Positions 1 through 10,391 of a stretch of DNA of 64,000 nucleotides are shown here, piece by piece. The notes below the pieces were generated by a model that made no database searches, was not told where the DNA came from, and was given only the letters and a program-made list of their open reading frames with translations. The DNA is taken from assembly GCF_001590925.1 (NCBI RefSeq), contig NZ_BCTU01000012.1, forward strand, positions 1 through 64,000, written 5' to 3'. Numbering within the stretch: position 1 is the stretch's first letter; every line of letters starts with the position of its first letter. This DNA is from Serratia plymuthica NBRC 102599 (lineage in GTDB: Bacteria > Pseudomonadota > Gammaproteobacteria > Enterobacterales > Enterobacteriaceae). The position numbers were made by a program, and so were the translations under genes.

Positions 1-90
1 GATTCCGTCACTTTTTCCGGCAAACAGCCACAAAAGCTGGCGATCCGTAGAGTAAAATAAGAATAACGATGTCAGTAAGGACCCGCAGCC

Positions 91-780
91 ATGCAATTTA
101 ACGCTCAACAACAGGCCGCCCAACGTAACCTTTCTTATCTGCTTGCAGAGAAACTCGGCCAACAAATTCTGGCTGGCGATTATCAGGCGGGCAGTATCTT
201 GCCCGGAGAGATGGAACTGGGAGAACAATTCGGCGTTAGCCGCACGGCCGTGCGCGAAGCAGTAAAGATGCTGGCAGCCAAAGGTATGCTGTTGCCACGC
301 CCGCGCATCGGTACCCGGGTGATGCCGCAAAGCCAGTGGAATTTTCTCGATCAGGATTTACTGACCTGGTGGATGACCCGGGAAAACTTCGATCAGGTGA
401 TGCAACACTTCCTTATATTACGCACGTCATTGGAACCGCAAGCCTGCTCACTGGCTGCGACTAACGCCAGCGCTCAGCAAACCGCGCTTCTGGCCGAATT
501 GATGGCGGAGATGCGCGCGCTGCATACCCAGTTTGACCGCGAACGCTGGATCCAGGTCGATACCCAATTCCACCAGCTTATCTATAAAGCCAGCGGCAAC
601 CCGTTCCTGACATCATTCGCCAACCTGTTCAGTTCGGTGTATCAAAGCTACTTCCGCGCCATTACCGGCAACGAAGTGATTAAGCTCCAACACCATCAGG
701 CCATCGTAGATGCGATACTGGCCGGTGACGGCCCCCAGGCGTTAGCCGCATGCCAGGTTTTACTTAAAGAGAAAGACTGA
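91..780 (+). CDS. yieP: FadR-family GntR transcriptional regulator YieP
   Basis: A 229-residue cytoplasmic DNA-binding regulator. Residues about 12-80 form a GntR winged helix-turn-helix (LPGEMELGEQFGVSRTAVRE), followed by an all-helical FCD ligand-binding domain (about 95-225), which defines the FadR subfamily. The length matches the roughly 230 residues of E. coli YieP, and the strong identity I recall supports the name. It is followed 69 bp later by hsrA on the same strand, as in E. coli, so the two are probably co-transcribed and YieP may control the transporter. The effector is unknown to me. In E. coli an rRNA operon lies on the upstream side, but only 90 bp of that side are visible here and they hold no RNA gene. 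Confidence 0.93.
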   Translation: MQFNAQQQAAQRNLSYLLAEKLGQQILAGDYQAGSILPGEMELGEQFGVSRTAVREAVKMLAAKGMLLPRPRIGTRVMPQSQWNFLDQDLLTWWMTRENFDQVMQHFLILRTSLEPQACSLAATNASAQQTALLAELMAEMRALHTQFDRERWIQVDTQFHQLIYKASGNPFLTSFANLFSSVYQSYFRAITGNEVIKLQHHQAIVDAILAGDGPQALAACQVLLKEKD

Positions 781-849
781 CTCATCCCCTACTTATATAT
801 AGAGAAGAAAGGTGAGAGAGACGGATACGACAGTTAACCAGGACCGACA

Positions 850-2265
850 ATGACCAAATCCGCGCGTAGTATGGCAGGACTACCCTGGATCGCCGCAATG
901 GCGTTCTTTATGCAGGCGCTGGACGCCACCATTCTCAACACCGCATTGCCGGCGATCGCCCACAGTCTGGATCGCTCGCCATTAGCAATGCAGTCTGCCG
1001 TGATCAGCTATACGCTGACGGTCGCCATGCTGATCCCGGTCAGTGGCTGGCTGGCGGACCGCTTCGGCACCCGCCGGGTATTTATCCTCGCGGTGTCACT
1101 GTTTACCCTCGGCTCACTGCTGTGTGCGCTTTCCCCTACGTTGAGCGTGCTGGTGACCTCACGTGTCATTCAGGGGATCGGCGGTGCGATGATGATGCCG
1201 GTAGCGCGTCTGGCGCTGCTGCGCGCCTACCCGCGTAGCGAACTATTACCGGTACTGAACTTCGTGACCATGCCAGGGTTGGTTGGGCCGATCATGGGGC
1301 CGCTGCTGGGCGGCTGGCTGGTGACCTACGCCACCTGGCATTGGATTTTCCTGATTAATATCCCGATAGGCCTGCTCGGCATCTTCTATGCGCGTAAATA
1401 CATGCCGGACTTCACCACCCCCAAGCGCCGTTTCGATCTCATTGGTTTTATGTTGTTTGGCCTGAGTCTGGTGCTGGTTTCCACCGGGCTTGAGCTGTTC
1501 GGCGAACGGGTCCTGGCCAGCTATATCTCGCTGGGTATCCTGCTGAGCGGCGTGGTGATGCTGTTCGGTTATATCGCTCATGCCCGCAGACATCCCCAAC
1601 CGCTGATTGGTCTGGATTTGTTCAAGACCCGCACCTTCTCGGTGGGTATTGCCGGCAACGTCGCCTCACGCCTGGGTACCGGCTGCGTGCCGTTCCTGAT
1701 GCCGCTGATGCTGCAGGTGGGCTTCGGTTATTCTGCGATTATCGCCGGCTGCATGATGGCGCCGACCGCCGTCGGTTCGCTGATGGCAAAATCCACCGTC
1801 ACACAGGTGCTGCGCTGGTTCGGTTACCGCAAGACGTTGGTTGGCATCACTGTGATTATCGGCGTGTTGATTGCTCAGTTCGCGCTGCAAAGCCCGGGGA
1901 TGCCGCTGTGGTTGATGATCTTGCCGCTGTTCGTTCTGGGCATGGCGATGTCTACGCAATTCACCGCCATGAATACCATCAGCCTGGCGGATTTGAACGA
2001 TGCCAATGCCAGCTCCGGCAACAGCGTGCTGGCGGTCACCCAGCAGCTTTCCATCAGCTTCGGCGTGGCGATCAGCGCGGCAGTGTTGCGTTTCTACGAG
2101 TCAATGTCGCTCGGCACCATGATCGATCACTTCCACTACACCTTTATTACCATGGGGATTGTCACCGTCGCGTCGGCGTTTGTCTTCATGCTGTTGAGAA
2201 CAAAGGATGGCCGCAATCTGATCGGCGGCCGGGAAGCGAAGAAAGAAGCGAAAGCGGCGGGCTAG
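850..2265 (+). CDS. hsrA: DHA2-type MFS transporter HsrA
   Basis: A 471-residue inner-membrane drug/proton antiporter-type permease of the major facilitator superfamily, with about 14 hydrophobic segments, which is typical of the DHA2 group. The motif-A-like loop [12 protein letters not shown] (about residues 70-80) and the motif-C-like stretch [15 protein letters not shown] (about 145-160) are visible. AGGA lies 7 nt before the ATG. It follows yieP and converges on rbsR. Its TAG stop shares the four bases CTAG (2262-2265) with the rbsR stop on the other strand, so no terminator can lie between the two genes. The substrate cannot be told from the sequence. E. coli HsrA is linked to homocysteine-sensitive growth and the stress response. 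Confidence 0.93.
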   Translation: MTKSARSMAGLPWIAAMAFFMQALDATILNTALPAIAHSLDRSPLAMQSAVISYTLTVAMLIPVSGWLADRFGTRRVFILAVSLFTLGSLLCALSPTLSVLVTSRVIQGIGGAMMMPVARLALLRAYPRSELLPVLNFVTMPGLVGPIMGPLLGGWLVTYATWHWIFLINIPIGLLGIFYARKYMPDFTTPKRRFDLIGFMLFGLSLVLVSTGLELFGERVLASYISLGILLSGVVMLFGYIAHARRHPQPLIGLDLFKTRTFSVGIAGNVASRLGTGCVPFLMPLMLQVGFGYSAIIAGCMMAPTAVGSLMAKSTVTQVLRWFGYRKTLVGITVIIGVLIAQFALQSPGMPLWLMILPLFVLGMAMSTQFTAMNTISLADLNDANASSGNSVLAVTQQLSISFGVAISAAVLRFYESMSLGTMIDHFHYTFITMGIVTVASAFVFMLLRTKDGRNLIGGREAKKEAKAAG

Positions 2266-3262
2266 CGGTGGCCCACCGAAGCGCGTTCCACCAGCTCCGG
2301 GGTCAGCACCAGGACCTGGGCTTCCCGTTCAGGGTTCTGCAGACGGTTGATCAACGCATCAATCGCCAGTTCGCCCAGCGAATCTTTCGGCTGGTGAATA
2401 GTACTTAGCGGCGGCGCGAGGTACTTGGCCAGCTCGATATCATCGTAGCCCATCACCGCCATGTCCTGCGGTACCGACAGTCCGGCCGGTACAACGCCTG
2501 ATAGGCACCTACCGCTACTGCATCGTTACCGGCGAATACCGCATGCGGCGGTTCGGCCAGCGCCAGCAGCTGTTTCATCGCGGCAACGCCACCTTCAAAC
2601 TCGAAGTCGCAGTGTACTTCGTATCCGGGCAGGATCGCCAGCCCGGCGCGTTGCATGGCGCGGCGGTAGCCTTCCAAACGATGGCGTGCAGTGGTTTTAT
2701 CCTGCGGGCCGGCGATACAGGCAATGTTGCGATAACCGCGGGCGATAAGGTGATCGGTCGCCATCTCCCCACCCAGCAACGAGTTATCCTGAATGATATC
2801 GTTAGCCCCTTCGAAGGGCGCCCAGTCCATCATCACAATCGGCAGCGACGGATAGCGGCTCAACGCGTCCTGCGACGGTCGGTGGTTTTCGGTGCACATC
2901 AACAGCAAGCCATCGACGCGTTTTTGCAACAGCGTCTCCATGCTGCGGTTCATGCGTGCGGCATCTTCTTCGGTATTGCACAGGATCAGGCTGTAGCCGC
3001 GCTCGTAACAACTGCGCTCAACGCCACGCACCACTTCGGCATAGAACGGGTTGTTGCTGGAGGTAACCAGCATGCCAATGGTCCGCGTCTGGTTCAGCTT
3101 CAGGCTGCGCGCCAGCGCGGAGGGCGCATAGTTCAATTGTTCAACAGCCGCCATGACCTTGTCGCGCACGCTGTCGCTGACAAAGCGATTGTTATTGATA
3201 ACGTGTGAAACCGTCGAGGTTGAAACGCCCGCCAGGCGGGCGACATCTTTCATGGTGGCCAA
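2262..3262 (-). pseudogene. rbsR: Ribose operon repressor RbsR, apparent -1 frameshift
   Basis: LacI-family repressor, last gene of the rbs operon. The first 257 or so residues read normally: a LacI helix-turn-helix ([20 protein letters not shown]) and a periplasmic-binding-protein-like ribose-sensing core. After GAYQALY the frame changes to a short nonsense tail ending at 2453, while the expected remainder ([19 protein letters not shown]...[18 protein letters not shown]) continues in another frame to the TAG at 2262. Adding one base between 2488 and 2487 on the minus strand (codon C?G, probably CAG for Gln) restores a full-length protein that aligns with E. coli RbsR throughout. This is either a real deletion or an assembly error. 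If real, the sensor C-terminal subdomain is lost and the operon may be constitutive. The start is 5 bp after the rbsK stop. Confidence 0.85.
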
Positions 3263-3267
3263 AGGCG

Positions 3268-4194
3268 TTACTCCTGCTGCAGCAAGAAGGCGTCGATCTC
3301 TTCACGCCAGGGTACGGAGGGCTGAGCGCCGGGACGGGTTACCGCAATCGCCGCCGCCGCATGGGCAAAGCGCACCGCATTCGCCATAGTTTTACCTTCC
3401 AGTAGCGCCGTCACCAGCGCCCCGTTGAAGGTATCACCGGCAGCGATGGTGTCTACCGCTTTAACCTTGAAGCCGGGCACCAACTTACCGTTACCGTTCT
3501 CACTCAACCAAACGCCACGGCTGCCAAGAGTTATGATCACCGTGCCGATGCCTTTATCGTGCAAGGCTTTCGCCGCACGCGCCGCGTCATCATCATTAGC
3601 GATAGCTATGCCGGTGAGGCGCTGTGCTTCTGTTTCATTGGGTGTAATCATATCGACCAACGCCAGCAGTTCATCCGGCAGCTCACGCGCCGGTGCCGGA
3701 TTGAGGATCACCTGCGTTTGATGCTGCTTCGCCAGACGGGCGGCGGCCATCACCGTTTCCAGCGGCGACTCGAGTTGCATCAGCAAAGCATCGGCTTCAA
3801 TAACCCGTTGCTGGTAACGCGCCAGATAGTCGGGCGTTACGGCGGCATTGGCGCCGGCATCGATGCCGATCACGTTCTCGCCTTCAGCATTAACAAAAAT
3901 CAGCGCCACACCCGTGGTGTTGTCGGCAATCGCCTCAATAGGTTGGGTATCAATGCGATCGGTCGCCAATTGCAGGCGGATGCGTTCACCGATGTCATCT
4001 GCGCCGACGCAGGCTATAAAAGCGATATCCGCACCGCTGCGCCCTGCCGCCACCGCCTGATTCGCGCCTTTACCGCCAAATGCCACCTTATACTGTTTCC
4101 CGATCACCGTTTCGCCCGGGCGGGGAAACTGCTCAATATTGAGGATATGGTCGGCATTGATACTGCCAAGCACCACCAGCTTACCTGTTTCCAT
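3268..4194 (-). CDS. rbsK: Ribokinase RbsK
   Basis: PfkB-family sugar kinase that phosphorylates D-ribose to ribose 5-phosphate with ATP in the cytosol. The N-terminal motif [15 protein letters not shown] (substrate/lid region) and the C-terminal signature [13 protein letters not shown], with the catalytic Asp, are intact. I chose the ATG at 4194 ([17 protein letters not shown]) because it aligns with the E. coli start and has AGGA 9 nt upstream. An in-frame ATG at 4224 would add ten residues without family support. With that start the protein is 308 residues, against about 309 in E. coli. It lies between rbsB and rbsR in the ribose operon. Confidence 0.95.
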   Translation of the reverse strand: METGKLVVLGSINADHILNIEQFPRPGETVIGKQYKVAFGGKGANQAVAAGRSGADIAFIACVGADDIGERIRLQLATDRIDTQPIEAIADNTTGVALIFVNAEGENVIGIDAGANAAVTPDYLARYQQRVIEADALLMQLESPLETVMAAARLAKQHQTQVILNPAPARELPDELLALVDMITPNETEAQRLTGIAIANDDDAARAAKALHDKGIGTVIITLGSRGVWLSENGNGKLVPGFKVKAVDTIAAGDTFNGALVTALLEGKTMANAVRFAHAAAAIAVTRPGAQPSVPWREEIDAFLLQQE

Positions 4195-4255
4195 CGCATT
4201 GATTCCTGAATTGCGCGCCATCACAAACGCCCCGTTTTGATGGCGCTAGTATGAC

Positions 4256-5146
4256 TTATTTAGTGACCAGTTTCAAATCAACCGGGAGGGTGGCCGGCAC
4301 TTTCTCGCCTTTCAAGACTTTATCTGCCGTTTCCACGCCAATCACGCCGATTTGATCCGGACGCTGCGCCACGGTCGCCGCCAACTTGCCGCCTTCAACC
4401 GCTTTCACGCCGTCGGCGGTGCCGTCGAAGCCTACCACGACCACATCGGTTTTACCGGCGGTTTGCAGCGCGCGCAGTGCGCCCAGCGCCATTTCGTCGT
4501 TCTGCGCAAACACCGCCTGCACGTCCGGGTGAGCAGTCAGCAGGTTTTGCATTACGTTCAGGCCCTTGGTGCGGTCGAAATCTGCCGGCTGGCTGGCCAG
4601 CAGTTTGAACTTGTTCTGATCAAGCGACTGTTTGAACCCTTCGCCACGCTCGCGGGCGGCAGAGGTGCCGGCAATCCCTTCCAACTGGATCACTTTAGCG
4701 TCGGTGCCCACTTTTTTAGCGATAAAGTCGCCGGCCATTTTGCCGCCAACGCGGTTGTCCGAGGCGATATGGCTGACCACCTCGCCCTTGCTTGCCACGC
4801 GGTCCAGCGTAATGACCGGGATCTTGGCCTGATTGGCCATCTTGATGGCGTTACCCACCGCATCGGAATCCGTTGGGTTAATCAGCAGCAGTTTAGGTGC
4901 CTGCACCATCAGATCCTGCACGTTAGCCAGCTCTTTCGCCGGGTTGTTCTGCGAGTCCAGCACCACCAGGTTATAACCCAACTTGTTGGCTTCCTGCTGC
5001 GCGCCTTCTTTCATGGAAACGAAGAACGGGTTATTCAGGGTGGACACCACCAGCGCGATGGTGTCTTTCGCCAACGCGTTAGCGCTCAAGGTGGCGGTCA
5101 GAGCGAAGGCCGAAGCCAGGATTGCCAGTTTTTTCATTTTCATCAT
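4256..5146 (-). CDS. rbsB: D-ribose-binding periplasmic protein RbsB
   Basis: A 296-residue periplasmic ribose receptor of the RbsABC transporter, which in enterics also serves Trg chemotaxis. It has a signal peptide ([25 protein letters not shown], cut before KDTIALV) and a type I periplasmic binding fold. Ligand-region motifs such as [32 protein letters not shown] and [13 protein letters not shown] are conserved. Two adjacent ATG codons (5146 and 5143) follow an AGGA; E. coli starts near the second, so the true start is uncertain by one to three codons. It lies 20 bp after rbsC. Confidence 0.96.
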   Translation of the reverse strand: MMKMKKLAILASAFALTATLSANALAKDTIALVVSTLNNPFFVSMKEGAQQEANKLGYNLVVLDSQNNPAKELANVQDLMVQAPKLLLINPTDSDAVGNAIKMANQAKIPVITLDRVASKGEVVSHIASDNRVGGKMAGDFIAKKVGTDAKVIQLEGIAGTSAARERGEGFKQSLDQNKFKLLASQPADFDRTKGLNVMQNLLTAHPDVQAVFAQNDEMALGALRALQTAGKTDVVVVGFDGTADGVKAVEGGKLAATVAQRPDQIGVIGVETADKVLKGEKVPATLPVDLKLVTK

Positions 5147-5166
5147 CGTGATTCCTGTAGGGGAGG

Positions 5167-6132
5167 TTACTTGTTGCTTTTGTTATCTACCAGAACCGCC
5201 AGCAGTATCACCACTGCCTTCACGATCATTTGGTAGTAGGAAGAAACACCCAGTAAATTCAGGCCGTTATTCAGGAAGCCGAGGATCAGCGCCCCGATCA
5301 GCGTGCCGACGATGCGGCCCTTGCCGCCCGCCAGGCTGGTGCCACCCAGCACGACGGCCGCGATAGCGTCCAACTCATAGCCGGTACCGGCAGTCGGCTG
5401 CGCAGAAGACAGGCGCGCCACTTCGATAACGCCAGCCAGCGCCGCCAGCAGCCCGCACAGTGAATAAACGATAATCTTCACTTTATCGACGCTAATACCG
5501 GAAAGGCGGGTCGCCGCTTCGTTACCGCCCAGGGCATAAATATAGCGGCCCAGACGGGTGTGGTGCAGCATGTACCAGGCGGCGATAAACACTATCGCCA
5601 TAATCCAGATCGGGGTTGGCACCCCCAGCGGGCGGCCGATACCGAACCAGCCGAAGGTATCAGCCACGTCGGTAAAGCCGGTATTCACCGGGCTGCCGTT
5701 GGTGTACACCATGGTGACGCCGCGCAGCAGCAACATCATCACCAGGGTGGCAATAAATGCCTGCACCTTGCCTTTGGCGACAATCACGCCGGTGCAGGCG
5801 CCCACCGCAGCACCCAACGCCAGCGCCGCCGCAACGGCCACCACCGCGTTAATTTCAAAACCGACGATCGACGCCGCCACCGCACCGGTCAGCGCCAGCA
5901 GCGATCCCACCGACAGATCGATACCGGAAGTCAGGATCACCAGCGTCATCCCGACCGCCATAATGGCGTTCACCGAAGTTTGCTGGAGAATATTGAACAG
6001 GTTGTTCAGGGTGAAGAAATTCGGGCTCATTGAAGAGACCACGGCAATCAGCACCAGCAGAGCAATCAGGGACTTTTGCTCTAACAGCCACTCTTTACTG
6101 AACCAGCGCTTTGCGACACTCTGGGAACTCAT
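5167..6132 (-). CDS. rbsC: Ribose ABC transporter permease RbsC
   Basis: A 321-residue inner-membrane permease of the ribose importer, forming the channel with RbsA on the cytosolic side and RbsB outside. It is a BPD_transp_2 family protein with about 10 hydrophobic segments. The conserved stretches [22 protein letters not shown] and [14 protein letters not shown] (the coupling loop contacting RbsA) are visible, the former only quoted in part by family. Length equals E. coli RbsC. It follows rbsA by 6 bp and precedes rbsB by 20 bp, so it is tightly coupled within the operon. Confidence 0.96.
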   Translation of the reverse strand: MSSQSVAKRWFSKEWLLEQKSLIALLVLIAVVSSMSPNFFTLNNLFNILQQTSVNAIMAVGMTLVILTSGIDLSVGSLLALTGAVAASIVGFEINAVVAVAAALALGAAVGACTGVIVAKGKVQAFIATLVMMLLLRGVTMVYTNGSPVNTGFTDVADTFGWFGIGRPLGVPTPIWIMAIVFIAAWYMLHHTRLGRYIYALGGNEAATRLSGISVDKVKIIVYSLCGLLAALAGVIEVARLSSAQPTAGTGYELDAIAAVVLGGTSLAGGKGRIVGTLIGALILGFLNNGLNLLGVSSYYQMIVKAVVILLAVLVDNKSNK

Positions 6133-6138
6133 ATCTGA

Positions 6139-7644
6139 TTACTCCTGCTTTACGCCGTATTGCTTGCCGACGGCCGCTGCCATCAACACTTCCTGGGTGG
6201 CCTGTTCAATCGGGAATTCACCGCTTAGGTGCCCTTCGTGCATGACCAGGATGCGGTCGCTCATGCCCAGCACCTCCGGCATTTCCGAAGACACCAGAAT
6301 GATGCTCAGCCCTTCCTGCTTGAACTGGTTGATTAACTGATAGATTTCTTTTTTGGCACCGACGTCGACCCCGCGTGTCGGCTCGTCGAGGATCAGCACC
6401 TTTGGTCGCGTCATCAGGCCACGGGCAATCGCCACCTTCTGCTGATTACCGCCGGAAAGCAGGCCAATCGGCTGCTCCATCGAGGGGGTCTTGATATTGA
6501 ACAGGCGAATGAAATCCCCTACCGCCAGCTTCTCATCAGCCTGTTTCAGGCTACCGCCGGCGCGGCTGAAATAACGCAGCGCAGTCAGCGACATGTTTTC
6601 CTTCACCGACATCCCCAGCACCAGGCCATCGCGCTTGCGGTCTTCGGAGATATACACGATGCCGTTCGCCAGGCCGTCCTGCGGGGAGCGAGTCACCACC
6701 TCATGGCCATCGAGGCTGACCGTGCCGGCTTTGCGCGGCGCGGCGCCGTAGAGAATTTTCATCAACTCGGTGCGCCCGGCTCCCATCAGCCCAGCCACAC
6801 CCAGGATTTCACCGCGGTAGAGAGTAAAGCTGACGTCATGCACGCCGGGGCCGGAAAGCTGGCTGACCTCCAGCCGCTTTTCGCCACGCGGCAGGTTAAG
6901 CCGCGGGTACTGCTCCTCCAGCTTGCGGCCGACCATCATTTCGATAAGCAGGTCTTCCTGCAGCTCACTGACCGGCCGTTCGGCGATAAACTGCCCGTCA
7001 CGGAACACCGTGACGTCATCGCAGATTTCGAAGATCTCCTTCAGCCGGTGCGAAATATAAACAATGCCGCGCCCCTCGGCCTTCAGTTCGTTGATCACTT
7101 TAAATAAAGACGCGGTTTCCGTGTCGGTCAGCGCATCGGTCGGCTCATCCATGATGATGACTTTCGACTCGAAGCTCAGCACCTTGGCAATTTCCACCAT
7201 CTGCTGATCGCCGATCGACAGTTCGCCCACCAGCCGGTGGCTGCTGTAACTCAGGTTCAGCCGTGCCAGCAGTTTGTCGGCTTCGGCGTACATTCGCTTC
7301 CAGTCGATGCGGCCAAAGCGGTTAACAAACTCACGCCCGAGGAAAATGTTTTCCGCAATCGTCAGTTGCGGGATCAGGTTCAGTTCCTGATGGATAATGC
7401 CGATGCCCGCTTCCTGCGAATCCTTTGGCCCGTTGAACGCCACCTCTTTGCCGAGAAAATACTGACTGCCGGCGTCTTTGTCATAGATGCCGGTCAGCAC
7501 TTTCATCATGGTGGACTTCCCGGCGCCGTTTTCGCCCACCAGCGCCATCACCTTACCGGGATAGACGCTGAGCGCGGCGCCGGAAAGCGCCTTCACGCCG
7601 GGAAAGGCTTTATCGATCCCTTTCAGTTGCAGTAAAGGTTGCAT
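6139..7644 (-). CDS. rbsA: Ribose ABC transporter ATP-binding protein RbsA
   Basis: A 501-residue fused double ATPase that powers ribose import. The first nucleotide-binding domain has Walker [10 protein letters not shown] (about residues 37-45) and a signature-like LSIGDQQ. The second has the degenerate P-loop GLMGAGRTE and signature [15 protein letters not shown], then the Walker B region [15 protein letters not shown]. The degenerate second site is normal for the sugar-import (RbsA/MglA/XylG) family. It starts 7 bp after the rbsD stop, so translation is probably coupled. Confidence 0.96.
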   Translation of the reverse strand: MQPLLQLKGIDKAFPGVKALSGAALSVYPGKVMALVGENGAGKSTMMKVLTGIYDKDAGSQYFLGKEVAFNGPKDSQEAGIGIIHQELNLIPQLTIAENIFLGREFVNRFGRIDWKRMYAEADKLLARLNLSYSSHRLVGELSIGDQQMVEIAKVLSFESKVIIMDEPTDALTDTETASLFKVINELKAEGRGIVYISHRLKEIFEICDDVTVFRDGQFIAERPVSELQEDLLIEMMVGRKLEEQYPRLNLPRGEKRLEVSQLSGPGVHDVSFTLYRGEILGVAGLMGAGRTELMKILYGAAPRKAGTVSLDGHEVVTRSPQDGLANGIVYISEDRKRDGLVLGMSVKENMSLTALRYFSRAGGSLKQADEKLAVGDFIRLFNIKTPSMEQPIGLLSGGNQQKVAIARGLMTRPKVLILDEPTRGVDVGAKKEIYQLINQFKQEGLSIILVSSEMPEVLGMSDRILVMHEGHLSGEFPIEQATQEVLMAAAVGKQYGVKQE

Positions 7645-7651
7645 AAATGCC

Positions 7652-8071
7652 TCAGAAAGTTACGCCGGCGCAGAGGATGACGTTCGCGTACGGCGAACAT
7701 TCACCGCTGCGGATCACCGCCCGGCTGTGTTCAGTTTGCGCTTTAAAAGCCTGGTGGCTGATATAACTCACGCTAATGGTGTTTCCCTGGTGTTGGCCAA
7801 GCTGTATCAGTTGAGCCAACAAAGCTTGGTGGAGCTGCGGATTTTGATTCACCATCTCTTCCGCCAGAATGGCGCTTTCAACCTGCATCTCCTGCGTCAC
7901 TACCCCGACCACCTGCAAAAACGTCGGCACTCCCTGAGTCAGCGCCAGATCGATACGCTGCGTTACCGCCGGGATCGGCAGCCCTGCATCGCAGATGACA
8001 ATCTGATCGGTATGGCCGAGCCGGGAAACCACGGCAGAAACCTCAGCATTCAGCAGTACGCCTTTTTTCAT
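7652..8071 (-). CDS. rbsD: D-ribose pyranase RbsD
   Basis: First gene of the ribose operon. RbsD interconverts the pyranose and furanose forms of ribose, supplying the form used by ribokinase. The ATG at 8071 ([22 protein letters not shown]) is preferred because it gives 139 residues, as in E. coli, with a GGAG/GAGAAG ribosome site before it. An upstream in-frame ATG at 8137 would add 22 residues lying over the operator. The conserved CDAGLPIP and the C-terminal [17 protein letters not shown] are intact. The promoter and two RbsR-type operators lie immediately upstream. Confidence 0.95.
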   Translation of the reverse strand: MKKGVLLNAEVSAVVSRLGHTDQIVICDAGLPIPAVTQRIDLALTQGVPTFLQVVGVVTQEMQVESAILAEEMVNQNPQLHQALLAQLIQLGQHQGNTISVSYISHQAFKAQTEHSRAVIRSGECSPYANVILCAGVTF

Positions 8072-8085
8072 CTTCTCACTCCAGC

Positions 8086-8101
8086 AGCGAAACGTTTCGC
8101 T
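8086..8101. promoter_or_regulatory. RbsR operator O1 upstream of rbsD
   Basis: Perfect 16-bp palindrome AGCGAAACGTTTCGCT, the classic LacI/GalR-type operator. It matches the E. coli rbs operator as I recall it. It lies 15 bp before the rbsD ATG and just downstream of the predicted promoter, where bound RbsR would block initiation. Confidence 0.85.
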
Positions 8102-8109
8102 ATCGGATG

Positions 8110-8137
8110 AGTTTAAAAAAACGGCAGGGGAAGGCAA
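8110..8137 (-). promoter_or_regulatory. Predicted rbsD sigma70 promoter
   Basis: On the minus strand, TTGCCT (8137-8132) and TAAACT (8115-8110) are 16 bp apart. The start point would fall at the edge of operator O1. This is a weak match to consensus, so the call rests partly on its position between the two operators. Confidence 0.4.
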
Positions 8138-8166
8138 CTGGGATAATGCAGAAATGTGATCGCTAT

Positions 8167-8178
8167 CGAAACGTTTCG
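8167..8178. promoter_or_regulatory. Second RbsR-type operator O2
   Basis: The palindrome CGAAACGTTTCG repeats the core of O1. Its centre is 79 bp from that of O1, placing it upstream of the predicted promoter. Two operators at this spacing could allow a repression loop; binding is inferred from sequence identity only. Confidence 0.65.
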
Positions 8179-8197
8179 CTCACACAACTAAAAAGCG

Positions 8198-8230
8198 GAA
8201 ACAAAAGGGGCCCAGCATTGCTGAGCCCCT
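8198..8230 (-). terminator. Rho-independent terminator of kup
   Basis: On the minus strand the stem AGGGGC..CAGC / GCTG..GCCCCT (8230-8206, one mismatched pair) is followed by TTTTGTTT. It lies just past the kup stop at 8240. Confidence 0.8.
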
Positions 8231-8239
8231 GAGAGGGAG

Positions 8240-10108
8240 TTAAATCTCGACCTGGGTTCCCAGTTCTATCACCCGATTCGGCGGGATCTCAAACTGGTCC
8301 GGCGCACGCAGCGCGTTACGGCTCAGCGCGATAAACAGCTTCCCGCGCAGGAACAGATACCAAGGCCGTTTGGTCAGGATCAACGACTCATGCGACATAA
8401 AGAACGAGGTTTCCGTCATGCGGCACGGCAGCCCTTCCAGCCCGCAGCGGTGGAATACTTCTTCAACGTTCGGCGTTTCGCGCCAGCCGTAGCTGGCCAC
8501 CACCCGCCAGAAGGTCGGTGAAAGCTGTTCGATGGTCACCCGGCGCACATTATGTACGTAAGGTGCATCCTCGGTGCGCAGCGTCAGCAGCACTACCCGC
8601 TCATGCAGCACCTTGTTGTGTTTCAGGTTATGCAGCAGCGCAAAAGGGATCACGTTAATGGCGCGCGACATAAATACCGCCGTACCAGGCACTCGCACCG
8701 GCGGCGATTTCTCCAGTGAGGCAATCATCGCCTCCAGAGAGTTACCGTGTTCATGCATGCGGCGCAACAGACGGAAACGTTCGCTTTTCCAGGTGGTCAT
8801 GATGATGAACATCACCAGCGCCAGCATCAACGGCAGCCAACCGCCAGAGAACAGTTTCAGGGCGTTGGCGGAGAACATCGGCACGTCGATAATCAGCAGG
8901 ATAATCAGGATGCCGACCATGAAGAAGCGGTTCCAATGCCAGTTTTTGATCGCCACCGAGGTCACCAGAATGCTGGTCAGCACCATGGTGCCGGTCACGG
9001 CAATGCCATACGCCGCCGCCAGGTTGCTGGAGTGTTCGAAGCCCACAATCACCAGCACTACCGCGATATACAACGTCCAGTTAATCACCGGAATATAGAT
9101 TTGGCCCGATTCCATTTCCGAGGTATGGATAATGCGCATCGGCGACAGATACCCCAGGCGCACCGCCTGACGGGTCAGGGAGAACACGCCGGAAATCACC
9201 GCCTGAGAGGCGATGACCGTAGCCAGCGTCGCCAATATCAGCAGCGGGATCAGCGCCCAATCCGGCGCCAGCAGGAAGAACGGGTTCTTGATCGCCTCGG
9301 GATTTTTCAGCAGCAACGCGCCCTGGCCGAAATAGTTCAGCACCAGCGAAGGTAACACCACGGTGAACCAGGCCAGGCGGATAGGGAATTTGCCGAAGTG
9401 CCCCATATCGGCATACAGCGCCTCAACGCCGGTAATCGACAGCACCACCGCGCCAAGCGCAAAGAACGAGACCTTCTTATATTCCATAAAGAAGTTCAGC
9501 GCCCATTTCGGGTTCATCGCCTGCAACACTTCCGGGTTAGCGATGATGCTGCGCGCGCCCAGCACCGCCAACACGATAAACCACAGCAGCATCACCGGGG
9601 CAAACAACTTGCCGACGCTGCCGGTACCGTGTTTTTGGATAGCGAACAGCAGCGTCAGCACCAGAATGGATAAGGGGACGATATAGCCGTCGAGCGACGG
9701 CGCGGCAATCTCCAGCCCCTCTATCGCCGACATCACCGATATCGCCGGGGTGATCACCACCTCACCATAGAAGAAGCTGCCGCCAATCAGGCCGAGAATC
9801 ACCAGCACCGCAGTGGTGCGCGCCGAGGTATTGCGCCCGGCCAGCGACATCAGCGTCAGGATACCGCCTTCACCGGCGTTATCCGCACGCATGACATAGC
9901 TAAGGTATTTAAGCGAAACAATGATAATCAGCATCCAGAAAATCAGGGACAGGAAGCCAAACACCACGTCAGGACGCACATCGAAGCCATAATGGCCGGA
10001 GAAACATTCTCTCAGGGTATAAAGAGGGCTGGTGCCGATATCACCGTAAACCACCCCAATGGCCGCCAGAGTTACCGCTGATAAGGACTGTTTATGTTCT
10101 GTGCTCAT
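8240..10108 (-). CDS. kup: Low-affinity potassium/proton symporter Kup (TrkD)
   Basis: A 622-residue inner-membrane potassium uptake protein, the same length as E. coli Kup. It has about 12 membrane segments in the first 440 residues and a cytosolic C-terminal domain. The N-terminal signature [16 protein letters not shown] and GALLL near residue 265 are typical of the KUP/HAK/KT family. It is transcribed alone, away from ravA, with its own terminator. In E. coli it is the constitutive low-affinity system, important at low pH or hyperosmolarity. Confidence 0.97.
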   Translation of the reverse strand: MSTEHKQSLSAVTLAAIGVVYGDIGTSPLYTLRECFSGHYGFDVRPDVVFGFLSLIFWMLIIIVSLKYLSYVMRADNAGEGGILTLMSLAGRNTSARTTAVLVILGLIGGSFFYGEVVITPAISVMSAIEGLEIAAPSLDGYIVPLSILVLTLLFAIQKHGTGSVGKLFAPVMLLWFIVLAVLGARSIIANPEVLQAMNPKWALNFFMEYKKVSFFALGAVVLSITGVEALYADMGHFGKFPIRLAWFTVVLPSLVLNYFGQGALLLKNPEAIKNPFFLLAPDWALIPLLILATLATVIASQAVISGVFSLTRQAVRLGYLSPMRIIHTSEMESGQIYIPVINWTLYIAVVLVIVGFEHSSNLAAAYGIAVTGTMVLTSILVTSVAIKNWHWNRFFMVGILIILLIIDVPMFSANALKLFSGGWLPLMLALVMFIIMTTWKSERFRLLRRMHEHGNSLEAMIASLEKSPPVRVPGTAVFMSRAINVIPFALLHNLKHNKVLHERVVLLTLRTEDAPYVHNVRRVTIEQLSPTFWRVVASYGWRETPNVEEVFHRCGLEGLPCRMTETSFFMSHESLILTKRPWYLFLRGKLFIALSRNALRAPDQFEIPPNRVIELGTQVEI

Positions 10109-10391
10109 AATTCGTTTCTTTATTAGAACATCCGTTAGCGATGCATCCGCATCAGCCAGAGATACGGGCTCTAAGATCCGTTACGCCCACTAAAAGGCGC
10201 ACAGTATGCACGATTTATACTGCTTGCCTACTCTTATATCAGTCCCAAAAAATAAACAAAATGTGAACCAGCCACTCTTTTGATAATAGAAAGATTTTAC
10301 TAATCAACAAGCTATACCATTAAAAATAATGGTGGTTTATCATCGGATTATCCACCAAGATTGGCTAACTCTCGGACAACACGACAATAAT
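10109..10391. other. kup-ravA divergent intergenic region
   Basis: A 283-bp AT-rich region that must hold promoters for both kup and ravA. I see a small perfect inverted repeat, ACCATTA-AAAA-TAATGGT (10316-10333), and no RNA gene or mobile element. No convincing Shine-Dalgarno precedes the ravA ATG. Confidence 0.6.

Noticed and set aside
1-90. rRNA operon expected next to yieP
   Set aside because: The window begins within 90 bp of yieP and shows no rRNA or tRNA sequence.
8150-8185. CRP site upstream of rbsD
   Set aside because: Single TGTGA half-sites exist near O2, but no paired TCACA at the right 6-bp spacing.
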